DNA of 64,000 nucleotides from JAYPLE01 sp047627515 (GTDB lineage Bacteria; Bacteroidota; Bacteroidia; Cytophagales; Cyclobacteriaceae): NCBI GenBank assembly GCA_047627515.1, contig JBLHTU010000003.1, positions 1 through 64,000 on the forward strand. Direction: 5' to 3'. The notes below the pieces were generated by a model. It saw only the letters and a program-made list of their open reading frames with translations, had not been told where the DNA came from and searched no databases. This document shows positions 51,530 to 59,130 of this stretch, piece by piece. Each line of letters starts with the position of its first letter. The first letter of the stretch is position 1. The translations under genes were made by a program, and so were the position numbers.

Positions 51530-53536
51530 ATGGCAGAAGAAAATAAAGAGGCTCTTCCTGAACAGGAACCTGTAAAAGAAGAGACTACTGCACAAGAACC
51601 AGCTGCAACAGAGTCTGCTGCAGCCTCTACGGAAACAGTGGTGGAAGAAAAAGCTGAGGAAAAACCTTCTAAGGCGCCTGATCCTGTACAACCTGATCCT
51701 GAAGTTATCGACTGGGATGATCTAGACAGTTCTGGATTTGGTGAAGAATATTCAGACGCACAGCGTCAGGAAATGGAAACAATGTACGGAGGTACTTTGA
51801 ACTCCATTACTGAAAAAGAAGTGATTGCTGGAACAGTGGTTGGTCTTACTAATCGTGATGTAATAATCAATATCGGATTCAAGTCTGATGGTTTAGTTGC
51901 GTTGTCTGAATTCAGAGATGTAGCGGATCTAAAGCCAGGAGATGAAGTAGAAGTCTACATTGAAGAGCAGGAAAATTCTAATGGTCAATTAATCCTTTCT
52001 AGAAGAAAAGCTAAAATCGTCAAAGCCTGGGAGAATATCCAGAAGGGCTATGAAGAAGATCTAGTAATAGAGGGAATGGTCAAGAGAAGAACAAAAGGTG
52101 GTCTAATTGTAGATATCTACGGTGTTGAGGCATTCCTTCCTGGTTCACAAATTGATGTTAAACCTATTAGAGACTTTGATGTCTTCGTCAATAAGAAGAT
52201 GGAAGTCAAAGTTGTGAAAATCAATTACTCTAATGACAACGTAGTTGTTTCACACAAAGTCCTGATCGAGAAAGATATAGAGCAGCAGAAAGCTGCGATA
52301 CTAAATAACCTTGAAAAAGGTCAAGTACTAGAAGGCGTCATCAAGAACATGACCAACTTCGGTGTCTTTATTGACCTTGGTGGTGTAGATGGTTTACTCC
52401 ATATCACTGACATTTCTTGGGGTAGAATCAACCATCCTGAAGAGGTACTTAACCTTGACGAAACTGTCAAGATTGTAGTACTTGACTTTGATGATGACAA
52501 GAAGAGAATTTCTTTGGGTATGAAGCAACTGACTTCGCACCCTTGGGACTCACTGGATGAGAAACTCGAAATCGGTTCTAAAGTCAAAGGTAAGATTGTG
52601 AATGTAGCTGACTACGGTGCATTCCTTGAAATCATTCCTGGTGTAGAGGGATTGATTCATGTAAGCGAAATGTCTTGGTCTCAGCACCTAAGAAATCCTC
52701 AGGATTTCATGGGAGTAGGCGACGAGATGGAAGCAGTCGTATTAACTATCGACAGAGATGAACGCAAGATGTCACTTGGCATTAAGCAATTGACTGAAGA
52801 TCCTTGGACTAAGCAAGACTTACTTACTAAGTATGCTGTATCTAGTCATCATACTGGAATCGTTAGAAATCTTACAAACTTCGGTCTATTCATAGAGCTT
52901 GAAGAAGGTATAGATGGTCTTGTACACGTGTCTGACCTTAGCTGGACTAAGAAAATCAAGCACCCTTCTGAGTTCGTTAAAGTTAATGATGAATTAGAAG
53001 TGGTAGTGATGGAGTTAGATACTGACAACCGACGACTAGCGTTGAGTCACAAACATCTTGAAGAAAACCCTTGGGATACATTTGAAACAGTGTTCACAAG
53101 AGGATCGATTCATAAATGTACAGTGATTTCTAAGACTGATAAAATGGCATTCTTGGAATTACCATACGGTCTAGAAGGCCAGTGCTCTCTTAAGAATCTG
53201 AAGAAAGAAGATGGATCAAATGCGAATGAAGGCGAAACGCTTGACTTCAAAGTGACTGACTTCTCTAAAGATGAGAAGAGAATCATCTTGTCTCATACTG
53301 GAACTTGGAAAGAAGGTGCATCTGACCCAGAGCCAATCGAAGCTGCTCCTAAGAAAAAGAGTAAAGGCAACACTTTGACTAAAATCAACCAAGAAGTTGA
53401 GAAATCAACACTGGGTGATCTAGAAGCATTGTCTGCACTTAAAGAGCAGATGGAAGGTGATTCTAAACCAGAAAAGCCAAAAAAGGCGGCTCCTAAAAAG
53501 CCCAAGAAAGACGCGGAAGAAGATTCTGCTGAATAA
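51530..53536 (+). CDS. rpsA: 30S ribosomal protein S1
   Basis: A 668-residue S1 that helps mRNA bind the 30S subunit. Six S1 OB domains are visible: GTVVGLTNRDVIINIGFKSDG, MVKRRTKGGLIVDIYGVEAF, IKNMTNFGVFIDLGGVDGL, IVNVADYGAFLEIIPGVEG, IVRNLTNFGLFIELEEGIDG, and a final VISKTDKMAFLELPYGLEG. An acidic extension of about 85 residues, rich in Glu, Pro and Ala, precedes the first domain, and a Lys/Glu-rich tail follows the last. Both extensions are common in Bacteroidota. Confidence 0.95.
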   Translation: MAEENKEALPEQEPVKEETTAQEPAATESAAASTETVVEEKAEEKPSKAPDPVQPDPEVIDWDDLDSSGFGEEYSDAQRQEMETMYGGTLNSITEKEVIAGTVVGLTNRDVIINIGFKSDGLVALSEFRDVADLKPGDEVEVYIEEQENSNGQLILSRRKAKIVKAWENIQKGYEEDLVIEGMVKRRTKGGLIVDIYGVEAFLPGSQIDVKPIRDFDVFVNKKMEVKVVKINYSNDNVVVSHKVLIEKDIEQQKAAILNNLEKGQVLEGVIKNMTNFGVFIDLGGVDGLLHITDISWGRINHPEEVLNLDETVKIVVLDFDDDKKRISLGMKQLTSHPWDSLDEKLEIGSKVKGKIVNVADYGAFLEIIPGVEGLIHVSEMSWSQHLRNPQDFMGVGDEMEAVVLTIDRDERKMSLGIKQLTEDPWTKQDLLTKYAVSSHHTGIVRNLTNFGLFIELEEGIDGLVHVSDLSWTKKIKHPSEFVKVNDELEVVVMELDTDNRRLALSHKHLEENPWDTFETVFTRGSIHKCTVISKTDKMAFLELPYGLEGQCSLKNLKKEDGSNANEGETLDFKVTDFSKDEKRIILSHTGTWKEGASDPEPIEAAPKKKSKGNTLTKINQEVEKSTLGDLEALSALKEQMEGDSKPEKPKKAAPKKPKKDAEEDSAE

Positions 53537-53547
53537 ATAGCTATTTC

Positions 53548-53580
53548 TTTTAAAGTGGGGGTCTATCCCCCACTTTAAAA
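53548..53580 (+). terminator. Terminator of rpsA
   Basis: A 14-bp perfect stem (TTTTAAAGTGGGGG with CCCCCACTTTAAAA) closes a 5-base loop, 11 bp after the rpsA stop. No long T run follows. Confidence 0.75.
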
Positions 53581-53593
53581 CTTTAAAATACAC

Positions 53594-53601
53594 TAGTTTT
53601 G
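53594..53601 (+). promoter_or_regulatory. Predicted tRNA-Cys promoter -7 box
   Basis: TAGTTTTG matches TAnnTTTG, 6 bp before the tRNA 5' end. Confidence 0.5.
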
Positions 53602-53607
53602 TATAAT

Positions 53608-53678
53608 GGTTCTGTGGCCGAGTGGCTAGGCAGAGGTCTGCAAAACCTTCTACAGCGGTTCGAATCCGCTCAGAACCT
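53608..53678 (+). tRNA. tRNA-Cys (GCA)
   Basis: A 71-base cloverleaf: acceptor GGTTCTG / CAGAACC, anticodon stem AGGT/ACCT with loop CTGCAAA (anticodon GCA), T loop TTCGAAT, and discriminator U73 as expected for Cys. CCA is not encoded. Confidence 0.95.
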
Positions 53679-53681
53679 CTT

Positions 53682-53714
53682 AAAAGCCCTTTACATACCG
53701 TAAAGGGCTTTTTT
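53682..53714 (+). terminator. Terminator after tRNA-Cys
   Basis: AAAGCCCTTTAC pairs with GTAAAGGGCTTT around a 5-base loop, followed by Ts. Confidence 0.85.
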
Positions 53715-53722
53715 AATTTTTC

Positions 53723-53885
53723 AGGGAACAGAATAGGGAACAAAAATAATGAGCATAATATACTAATAAGTAATATCAATATATATCATTATGATACGTA
53801 TAAGCATATATTTGTTAAATTCACTCATATTTATACCCTTTGCGGAGTAAAAAGAAGTGTGTTACTCGAATCCACCCAGAACCTC
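53723..53885. other. Att-like scar: duplicated tRNA-Cys 3' end and tandem AGGGAACA
   Basis: CGAATCCACCCAGAACCTC (53867-53885) repeats the tRNA-Cys 3' end (53661-53679) with two mismatches. AGGGAACA occurs twice (53723, 53735), 12 bp apart, between the two copies. Tyrosine recombinases often use tRNA 3' ends and recreate them as the second att site. The 150 bp between are AT-rich and hold no gene, so any element has gone. Confidence 0.55.
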
Positions 53886-53887
53886 AG

Positions 53888-53917
53888 AAAGCTCCAAAAA
53901 ATTGGGAGCTTTTTTTA
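53888..53917 (+). terminator. Terminator after the duplicated tRNA end
   Basis: AAAGCTCC pairs with GGGAGCTTT around an 8-base A-rich loop, followed by seven Ts. It lies at the same distance from the duplicated tRNA end as the tRNA-Cys terminator from the real one. Confidence 0.7.
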
Positions 53918-53966
53918 TAAATAATAAGCTATTTTCACGTTAAGCTAGCATACAAAAGCAATCGCT

Positions 53967-54809
53967 CTGAAAAAGACTGCCGTTATTTTCTTTACCCTTC
54001 TGTCAATCTCTTTGCAGGGACAGAATTTTTTATCTTGGAGATATTCGGATCGTTATTTTTCTGTCTTTGCGGGATCCGGCCATACTACGTATCTCGGGGA
54101 ACTGAACAAGCCGACCAATCTGGAATCAAGGCTATCGAATGTGACCTTGGGAATGGAAGCTCGGTTGCTGAATAAGATTGGAGCCAGACTGGATGTCTCC
54201 TACAATAGACTTGCAGGATCAGACAACAAGGCCCCCTCAGAGAGCTTTGAGCGACAACGAAACCTTTCCTTTTTTTCGAAAAATTATGAGGTGAACCTAC
54301 AAGGTGTCTTCTACTTGAAGTCTTACAATGGAGATTACTTCCGTCGATCAAGGATTGATCCATATGTAACCTTAGGAATTGGCGTCACCTCTTACAACCC
54401 CATGACGAAATTCAACGGCCAAATTTACGAACTCAGACCTCTTCAAACTGAGAATGTAGACTATGGAAAGTTTGCTTTGATTTTACCTGCAGCCGTAGGG
54501 CTAAAACTAAGAATTAATGATTTTGTCAATCTCAACTTAGAAATAGCCTATCGGTATGCTTTTACAGACTATCTAGATGATGTTTCAACAATATATCCAG
54601 AATCAACAGTAGATGACTTCAGAAGCTTATTGGTCAATAGGAAAAACGAAATCCCAATCCGAAATCCAACCGCTTACAATCAGCAAGTAGCAGGTGCTCC
54701 AAGAGGCAATGTAAAATATCGAGACCAATATTTTACATTGGCTTACAGACTAGAGATTTTTATACCAAACAATAAAGGCCCGGTATTGAAGAAGCCCTCA
54801 GCTTATTAA
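53967..54809 (+). CDS. PorG/DUF6089-like outer-membrane beta-barrel protein with apparent CTG start
   Basis: About 280 residues. From CTG at 53967 the frame reads KKTAVIFFTLLSISLQGQ, a proper signal peptide, while the first ordinary start (TTG at 54012) falls after most of it. An in-frame TAG lies 18 bp before the CTG, and there is no ATG, GTG or TTG in between. The barrel has FLSWRYSDRYFSVFAGSGHTTYLGELNKP, resembling DUF6089 and PorG of type IX secretion, followed by alternating strands and an aromatic C-terminal region (QYFTLAYRLEIFI). The start could be a mutated ATG. Confidence 0.65.
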   Translation: MKKTAVIFFTLLSISLQGQNFLSWRYSDRYFSVFAGSGHTTYLGELNKPTNLESRLSNVTLGMEARLLNKIGARLDVSYNRLAGSDNKAPSESFERQRNLSFFSKNYEVNLQGVFYLKSYNGDYFRRSRIDPYVTLGIGVTSYNPMTKFNGQIYELRPLQTENVDYGKFALILPAAVGLKLRINDFVNLNLEIAYRYAFTDYLDDVSTIYPESTVDDFRSLLVNRKNEIPIRNPTAYNQQVAGAPRGNVKYRDQYFTLAYRLEIFIPNNKGPVLKKPSAY

Positions 54810-55378
54810 TACCCTTCAGATAGCTTTTCATGACTATCTGATTTCGTTCTTCCCAGCACTATCTGAACCGTTCTGAAAAGAATCCTAAAGTCTAATTTGA
54901 AACTGGCTTGCGCAACATATGCCATATCATAATCAAAACGCTTGCCCCATGATAGTGCACTACCTCCAGAAACTTGACACAAGCCCGTAATACCAGGTTT
55001 GACCTGATAGATCAGATGGTGCTGAGGCCTGATAATTGAGAGATAGCCTATTGGTAAAGGCCTTGGCCCAACTAGGCTCATCTCACCAAGCAGTACATTG
55101 AATAATTGAGGTAACTCATCGAAGCCCAAACGCCTAAGCTGCTTGGTCAGTGGTGTCATTGTCTCCTCACCTTTTGGATTGGAGCTCATGGTTTTAAACT
55201 TAAAGATTCTGAAAGGAGCTTTATACTGTCCTGTACGTAATTGAGTGAAAAAAGGGCTTTCTTTCAGCACCAAAACAATCATCAAGCTCGTAATAATCAT
55301 CAAGGGCATAAGCAGCACAATTAGGATAATTGACGCACATATATCGAATACACGCTTTGATGTAAAATAGGTCAGCAC
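54806..55378 (-). CDS. Undecaprenyl-phosphate sugar-1-phosphate transferase (small PglC type)
   Basis: A 190-residue protein of the bacterial sugar transferase family. It has one N-terminal re-entrant membrane helix (RVFDICASIILIVLLMPLMIITSL), then FRIFKFKTMSS, LRRLGFDELPQLFNVLLGEMSLVGPRPL with the catalytic Asp-Glu pair, and KPGITGLCQVSGGS. Such enzymes start O-antigen, capsule or protein-glycan synthesis by loading a phosphosugar on undecaprenyl phosphate. No other glycan gene is nearby. It converges with the PorG-like gene by 4 bp. Confidence 0.9.
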   Translation of the reverse strand: MLTYFTSKRVFDICASIILIVLLMPLMIITSLMIVLVLKESPFFTQLRTGQYKAPFRIFKFKTMSSNPKGEETMTPLTKQLRRLGFDELPQLFNVLLGEMSLVGPRPLPIGYLSIIRPQHHLIYQVKPGITGLCQVSGGSALSWGKRFDYDMAYVAQASFKLDFRILFRTVQIVLGRTKSDSHEKLSEGY

Positions 55379-55433
55379 TTATTAGAGCATTCATTAACTT
55401 TAGCCAAAGGTATTTGCTCTATCCATTAATCAA

Positions 55434-57848
55434 ATGAAATTATTTCGCTTTATCCTCTTTTTCAGTATTTCGGGTGCTTTATTATTTGCTTTGAGCAATG
55501 AGATCGGAAGCACACCGCCTATCGGCCCCCTATTCAGCCCGCATCAAGGTTTTCTACAAAACGCAGAAAAAAATCCGATCAACTTAGCCGAAGAAATTTC
55601 AAGCAGCCTTATCAAAAGTAATGTCAAAGTGACTTTTGATGAAATCCTGATTCCCCATATTCAAAGTGAAAATGAGACAGATGGCTTTTTTGCATTGGGC
55701 TACATCACCGCATATCATAGACTATGGCAAATGGACTTCTACGCTCGCCTCGTTTTCGGACGACTCAGCGAAATCGTCGGAAAACGAGCATTGAAATTTG
55801 ATCGATTGAATCGCAGAATCGGCTTACCAAAAATGACGCGAGATTTTCATGAAAAAATCATGATCGATCAAGAGCTGAGCCCTGTATTGCAGGCGTATAG
55901 TAACGGCGTAAACGCCTACATTGACCAATTAAGCCCTGCTGATTACCCTATAGAATTCAAACTATTAAATTATAAACCAGAGCAATGGAGCACTCTTAAG
56001 AGCTGTCTTGCATATGCCTTGCTCTCAAATGACCTGGCTAGAAGTGAGTCTGACCTAGAATCAACGAATGCGAGAATCATCCTCGGTGACTCCCTCTATC
56101 AGATCCTGTTCCCGGAGCAAGTTGGAAATCTATCCCCTGTGATCCCTTCTACTAGAAAATGGGACTTCGATCCAATCAAAGCAATAAGACCTACTATTCA
56201 ATTCCCCTACTCGACTACTAAGACTACAATTAGCAAACCCGATCCTTTAAATGGTAGTAACAATTTTGTGGTGGATGGAACAAAGAGTCAAACGGGGTAC
56301 CCGCTATTTGCCAATGAACCTGATCTCCGCCTGACGGCTCCGTCTATATGGTATGCAAGCCACATGAAGACTCCTAGTATGAACGTTTTCGGCGTAACTG
56401 TTCCCGGAACGCCGGTAACCTTGATCGGTTTTAACGACTCTATAGCCTGGGGCGTGACTAACTCTCCTAGAGATCAGGTGGATTGGTACAAAATCCAATT
56501 TAAAGACGACCAACGCAAAGAATACTTCTATAACAACCAATGGTTCAAGACTGAGCAGGTCATTGAGTATTTCGACGTGAAAAATGAGAATACCTTTGCC
56601 GATACTATCATCTACACACACCACGGACCAGTCGTCTACGACCGTTCTTACCAGACCAAAGATGAAGAGCTCAACTATGCTATGAAATGGGTAGCTCATG
56701 GTGAAGCCACAACGTTCAAAGCTATGTATGAGCTTAATAGAGGTAAGAATTTTGAAGATTACGAAAATGCCTTAAAGTATTTTTCAGGCCCTCCTCAAAA
56801 CGTGCTTTTTGCATCTACTGCAAATGATATTGCTATCCGCCTTCCAGGAAAATTCCCAAACAAATGGCCCGATCAAGGCAAATTCCTCATGGATGGATCT
56901 AAACTATCTCATGAATACCAAGGCTATATTCCGGACGAACATCAGCTAAGTCAAAGAGGGTCAGAAACAGGATTCTTAAGCTCTGCCAATCAGCATCCAG
57001 CTGACCCATCTTACCCATATTATGTCTATGCCCATAGGTTCGAGTATTACAGAAATAGGAGAATCAATGAACGACTGTCAGCGATAGAACATCCAAGCGT
57101 TTCAGATATGAAACAGTTGCAAAATGATAACTATAATTATATCGCCTCAGAATATCTCCCCATGATGCTATCGCGGTTAGACACTAGCAAGGTAGTAGCC
57201 TTTCAAAACCATCTTTCCATTATCAAGAAGTGGGACTTTTTCAATCTACCGGGTAAAATGGCTCCTACGTTATTTGAACTATGGCACGACCAATTATTAG
57301 CAATTACATGGGATGAGTTTGACACTCTCTCAGTCGCGGTAAATAAGCCAAACACCTATGTAACATATCATCTAATGAACGCAAGTGATTCGCTGTCATA
57401 CTGGGATAGACTAGAGACCACGAAGAAGGAATCAAGCAGTGACCTTATTACTTCAAGTTTTATTGACGCCATGGACTCACTAGAGAACTGGCAAACAGCA
57501 AACGGAGAAGACTACAGCTGGTCAAAATTCAAAAACACAACTGTAGGTCACTTATTAGGTATACCTGTATTCTCCACCCCTGGTATCAAAATCGGAGGTA
57601 ATAGCAGTATTGTCAATGCAGCTTCCGGAATACATGGGCCTTCATGGAGAATGGTTGTAGAACTCGATCCAGCTGGCGTAAAAGGACACGGTGTCTACCC
57701 CGGTAGTCAAACAGGGAATCCTGGGAATCCCACTTTTGGACAAATGATCGATGACTGGGCTTCTGGTACCTATTACCCTTTATCACTTGATCAACTTTCA
57801 AGTGATAAAACGATTTATTCATTGGAATTTAAAGCGACCGATAAATGA
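55434..57848 (+). CDS. Penicillin-acylase-family (Ntn) amidohydrolase
   Basis: An 804-residue exported precursor with an N-terminal hydrophobic signal. The nucleophile Ser275 lies in NGSNNFVVDG, where self-cleavage forms alpha and beta chains. Conserved beta-chain parts are NEPDLRLTAPSIWY, VPGTPVTLIGFNDSIAWGVTNSP and, late, GNSSIVNAASGIHGPSWRMVVEL. The family hydrolyses amide-linked acyl groups in penicillin G or V, acyl-homoserine lactones or N-acyl amino acids; the substrate is not known here. It overlaps the next gene by 4 bp. Confidence 0.92.
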   Translation: MKLFRFILFFSISGALLFALSNEIGSTPPIGPLFSPHQGFLQNAEKNPINLAEEISSSLIKSNVKVTFDEILIPHIQSENETDGFFALGYITAYHRLWQMDFYARLVFGRLSEIVGKRALKFDRLNRRIGLPKMTRDFHEKIMIDQELSPVLQAYSNGVNAYIDQLSPADYPIEFKLLNYKPEQWSTLKSCLAYALLSNDLARSESDLESTNARIILGDSLYQILFPEQVGNLSPVIPSTRKWDFDPIKAIRPTIQFPYSTTKTTISKPDPLNGSNNFVVDGTKSQTGYPLFANEPDLRLTAPSIWYASHMKTPSMNVFGVTVPGTPVTLIGFNDSIAWGVTNSPRDQVDWYKIQFKDDQRKEYFYNNQWFKTEQVIEYFDVKNENTFADTIIYTHHGPVVYDRSYQTKDEELNYAMKWVAHGEATTFKAMYELNRGKNFEDYENALKYFSGPPQNVLFASTANDIAIRLPGKFPNKWPDQGKFLMDGSKLSHEYQGYIPDEHQLSQRGSETGFLSSANQHPADPSYPYYVYAHRFEYYRNRRINERLSAIEHPSVSDMKQLQNDNYNYIASEYLPMMLSRLDTSKVVAFQNHLSIIKKWDFFNLPGKMAPTLFELWHDQLLAITWDEFDTLSVAVNKPNTYVTYHLMNASDSLSYWDRLETTKKESSSDLITSSFIDAMDSLENWQTANGEDYSWSKFKNTTVGHLLGIPVFSTPGIKIGGNSSIVNAASGIHGPSWRMVVELDPAGVKGHGVYPGSQTGNPGNPTFGQMIDDWASGTYYPLSLDQLSSDKTIYSLEFKATDK

Positions 57849-58216
57849 AATTTATCATACGACTTCTTCTCATTGCCTTATTTAGCTATTTCTTACCCTT
57901 CTATTTTCCATGGTGGATTGTTATCCTAATAGGGCTTTCTGTTGGCCTACTGCTTCCCGGCAATGGGCTCAATCTATTTAACGCAGGCTTTTTGGGGGCT
58001 GGATTGGTCTGGCTTGGCTATGCAATAAAGCTTGACTACAGTACTCAATCCATCATGTCAAACAAAATAGCAGAACTCATCGGAATCTCCGATCCACTTA
58101 TTCTTCTTTTGGGTTCTGGACTTATTGGTGGAATCTGCGCGGGATTTGGTGCGTTAACAGGATCTAGCTTTCGGCAGATATTTATCAAGAAGAAAAAAGC
58201 AAGCTTTTACTCTTGA
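57845..58216 (+). CDS. Small integral membrane protein
   Basis: A 123-residue protein with four hydrophobic helices and a basic C-terminal tail (FIKKKKASFYS). It starts inside the stop of the acylase gene (ATGA), so the two are co-translated. Helix 4 contains a glycine-rich GSGLIGGICAGFGALTG. No family is recognised; a membrane partner of the acylase is conceivable. Confidence 0.65.
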   Translation: MKFIIRLLLIALFSYFLPFYFPWWIVILIGLSVGLLLPGNGLNLFNAGFLGAGLVWLGYAIKLDYSTQSIMSNKIAELIGISDPLILLLGSGLIGGICAGFGALTGSSFRQIFIKKKKASFYS

Positions 58217-58671
58217 GCAGCGATTAATACCCCGTCCGCTATAAAGGCGTATTCTATGTACATTCTTGTAGAATCATAAGGCTGACCTGCATCCTCTGCA
58301 TAATGAGCTGCTGCCTCAGGGCTTAACTGTGACTTCGTCACAACTCCTTCGACTATGACATTACGGCCAGATATATCCTTCGGCACAAAAAATCCGTAGT
58401 CTTTAAATGTCACTCTTATCGGATCGCCTGATTCGTTTTCTAGCACCATCCAGCAACCTTTCATTTGACAAATTTCGCCAACCTTGGCAGAGATTTTCAT
58501 CCTCGTGGTATCGCTCATTTCTACTCCGGCAAGCTGGCTCAAATTACTAACGTCAGCACTAGTGATCTCAGCACCATAACTTTCATAGACAGACTGACCA
58601 CCCTTATTACTAGAGGTAGAGCATCCAAGCAAAATCAAAACAGTCAGAATAATGTAGTAGGTGGAGCGCAA
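58207..58671 (-). CDS. DUF4920 lipoprotein
   Basis: A 154-residue lipoprotein (lipobox LLGC) with the DUF4920 core: VGEICQMKGCWMVLENESGDPIRVTFKDYGFFVPKD, GRNVIVEGVV, and YAEDAGQPYD. The paired Cys (CQMKGC) is conserved and could bind metal or form a disulfide. The family is widespread in Bacteroidota and lacks a known role. Its stop lies 10 bp inside the convergent membrane protein gene. Confidence 0.85.
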   Translation of the reverse strand: MRSTYYIILTVLILLGCSTSSNKGGQSVYESYGAEITSADVSNLSQLAGVEMSDTTRMKISAKVGEICQMKGCWMVLENESGDPIRVTFKDYGFFVPKDISGRNVIVEGVVTKSQLSPEAAAHYAEDAGQPYDSTRMYIEYAFIADGVLIAAQE

Positions 58672-58690
58672 CGTATTGTTTTTTATTTCA

Positions 58691-58767
58691 AATATAGATT
58701 AAGTAAGATAAAACTGTGTTCAAATAATACGTTGTGAACGAAAAATCTATATTCCAACATGGAATAT
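58691..58767. promoter_or_regulatory. Inverted repeats in the gap before the small lipoprotein
   Basis: AATATAGATT (58691-58700) and AATCTATATT (58744-58753) are exact inverted copies 43 bp apart. The second overlaps a separate palindrome ATATTCCA-ACA-TGGAATAT (58749-58767). The sites lie between divergently read genes, so they are candidate operators. Confidence 0.4.
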
Positions 58768-58889
58768 TACTATAAGTCTGAATATCAACTACATAAAGCA
58801 ACAAAAAACACAAACTCTTTCCGATAACCCACAAATTCCTTTCACATAGATTTTATATTGTAGGAAATTAAAAACCTAAAGAGCAAACT

Positions 58890-59066
58890 ATGAAAAATCT
58901 AAGAAAACTATCAATGATTGTTATTACAGTACTATTTGGAAGCATTATGATCAGTTGCGCTGAAAATGACGAACTTGAACAAATGAAAATAGAACTAGAC
59001 TCCTACGAGTATCAAGACAATGCAAGTGGAGATAAGGAAAAAAGCAATAGACCTACTGGTGGCTGA
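58890..59066 (+). CDS. Small acidic lipoprotein
   Basis: A 58-residue gene in what otherwise looks like a gap. The ATG at 58890 follows AAAGAGC. The signal MKNLRKLSMIVITVLFGSIM leads to lipobox SCAE. The mature part of about 35 residues is acidic and polar (NDELEQMKIELDSYEYQDN) and ends SNRPTGG. A terminator follows 15 bp after the stop, so it is its own transcription unit. No homologue is recognised. Confidence 0.7.
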   Translation: MKNLRKLSMIVITVLFGSIMISCAENDELEQMKIELDSYEYQDNASGDKEKSNRPTGG

Positions 59067-59081
59067 ATAATTCCCATTCAG

Positions 59082-59114
59082 AAAAAAGCAAGGGTATTCT
59101 CTTGCTTTTTTTTT
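59082..59114 (+). terminator. Terminator of the small lipoprotein
   Basis: AAAAGCAAG pairs with CTTGCTTTT around an 8-base loop, followed by a run of nine Ts. Confidence 0.85.
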
Positions 59115-59130
59115 GTACTTTGCATATGAT

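Noticed and set aside
53622..53924. 100-codon open frame across tRNA-Cys and the att-like region
   Set aside because: It runs through the tRNA and its terminator and has no protein-like composition.
59116..59122. TACTTTG as -7 box of the TPR-TM gene
   Set aside because: One base short of TAnnTTTG and overlapping the flank of the preceding terminator.
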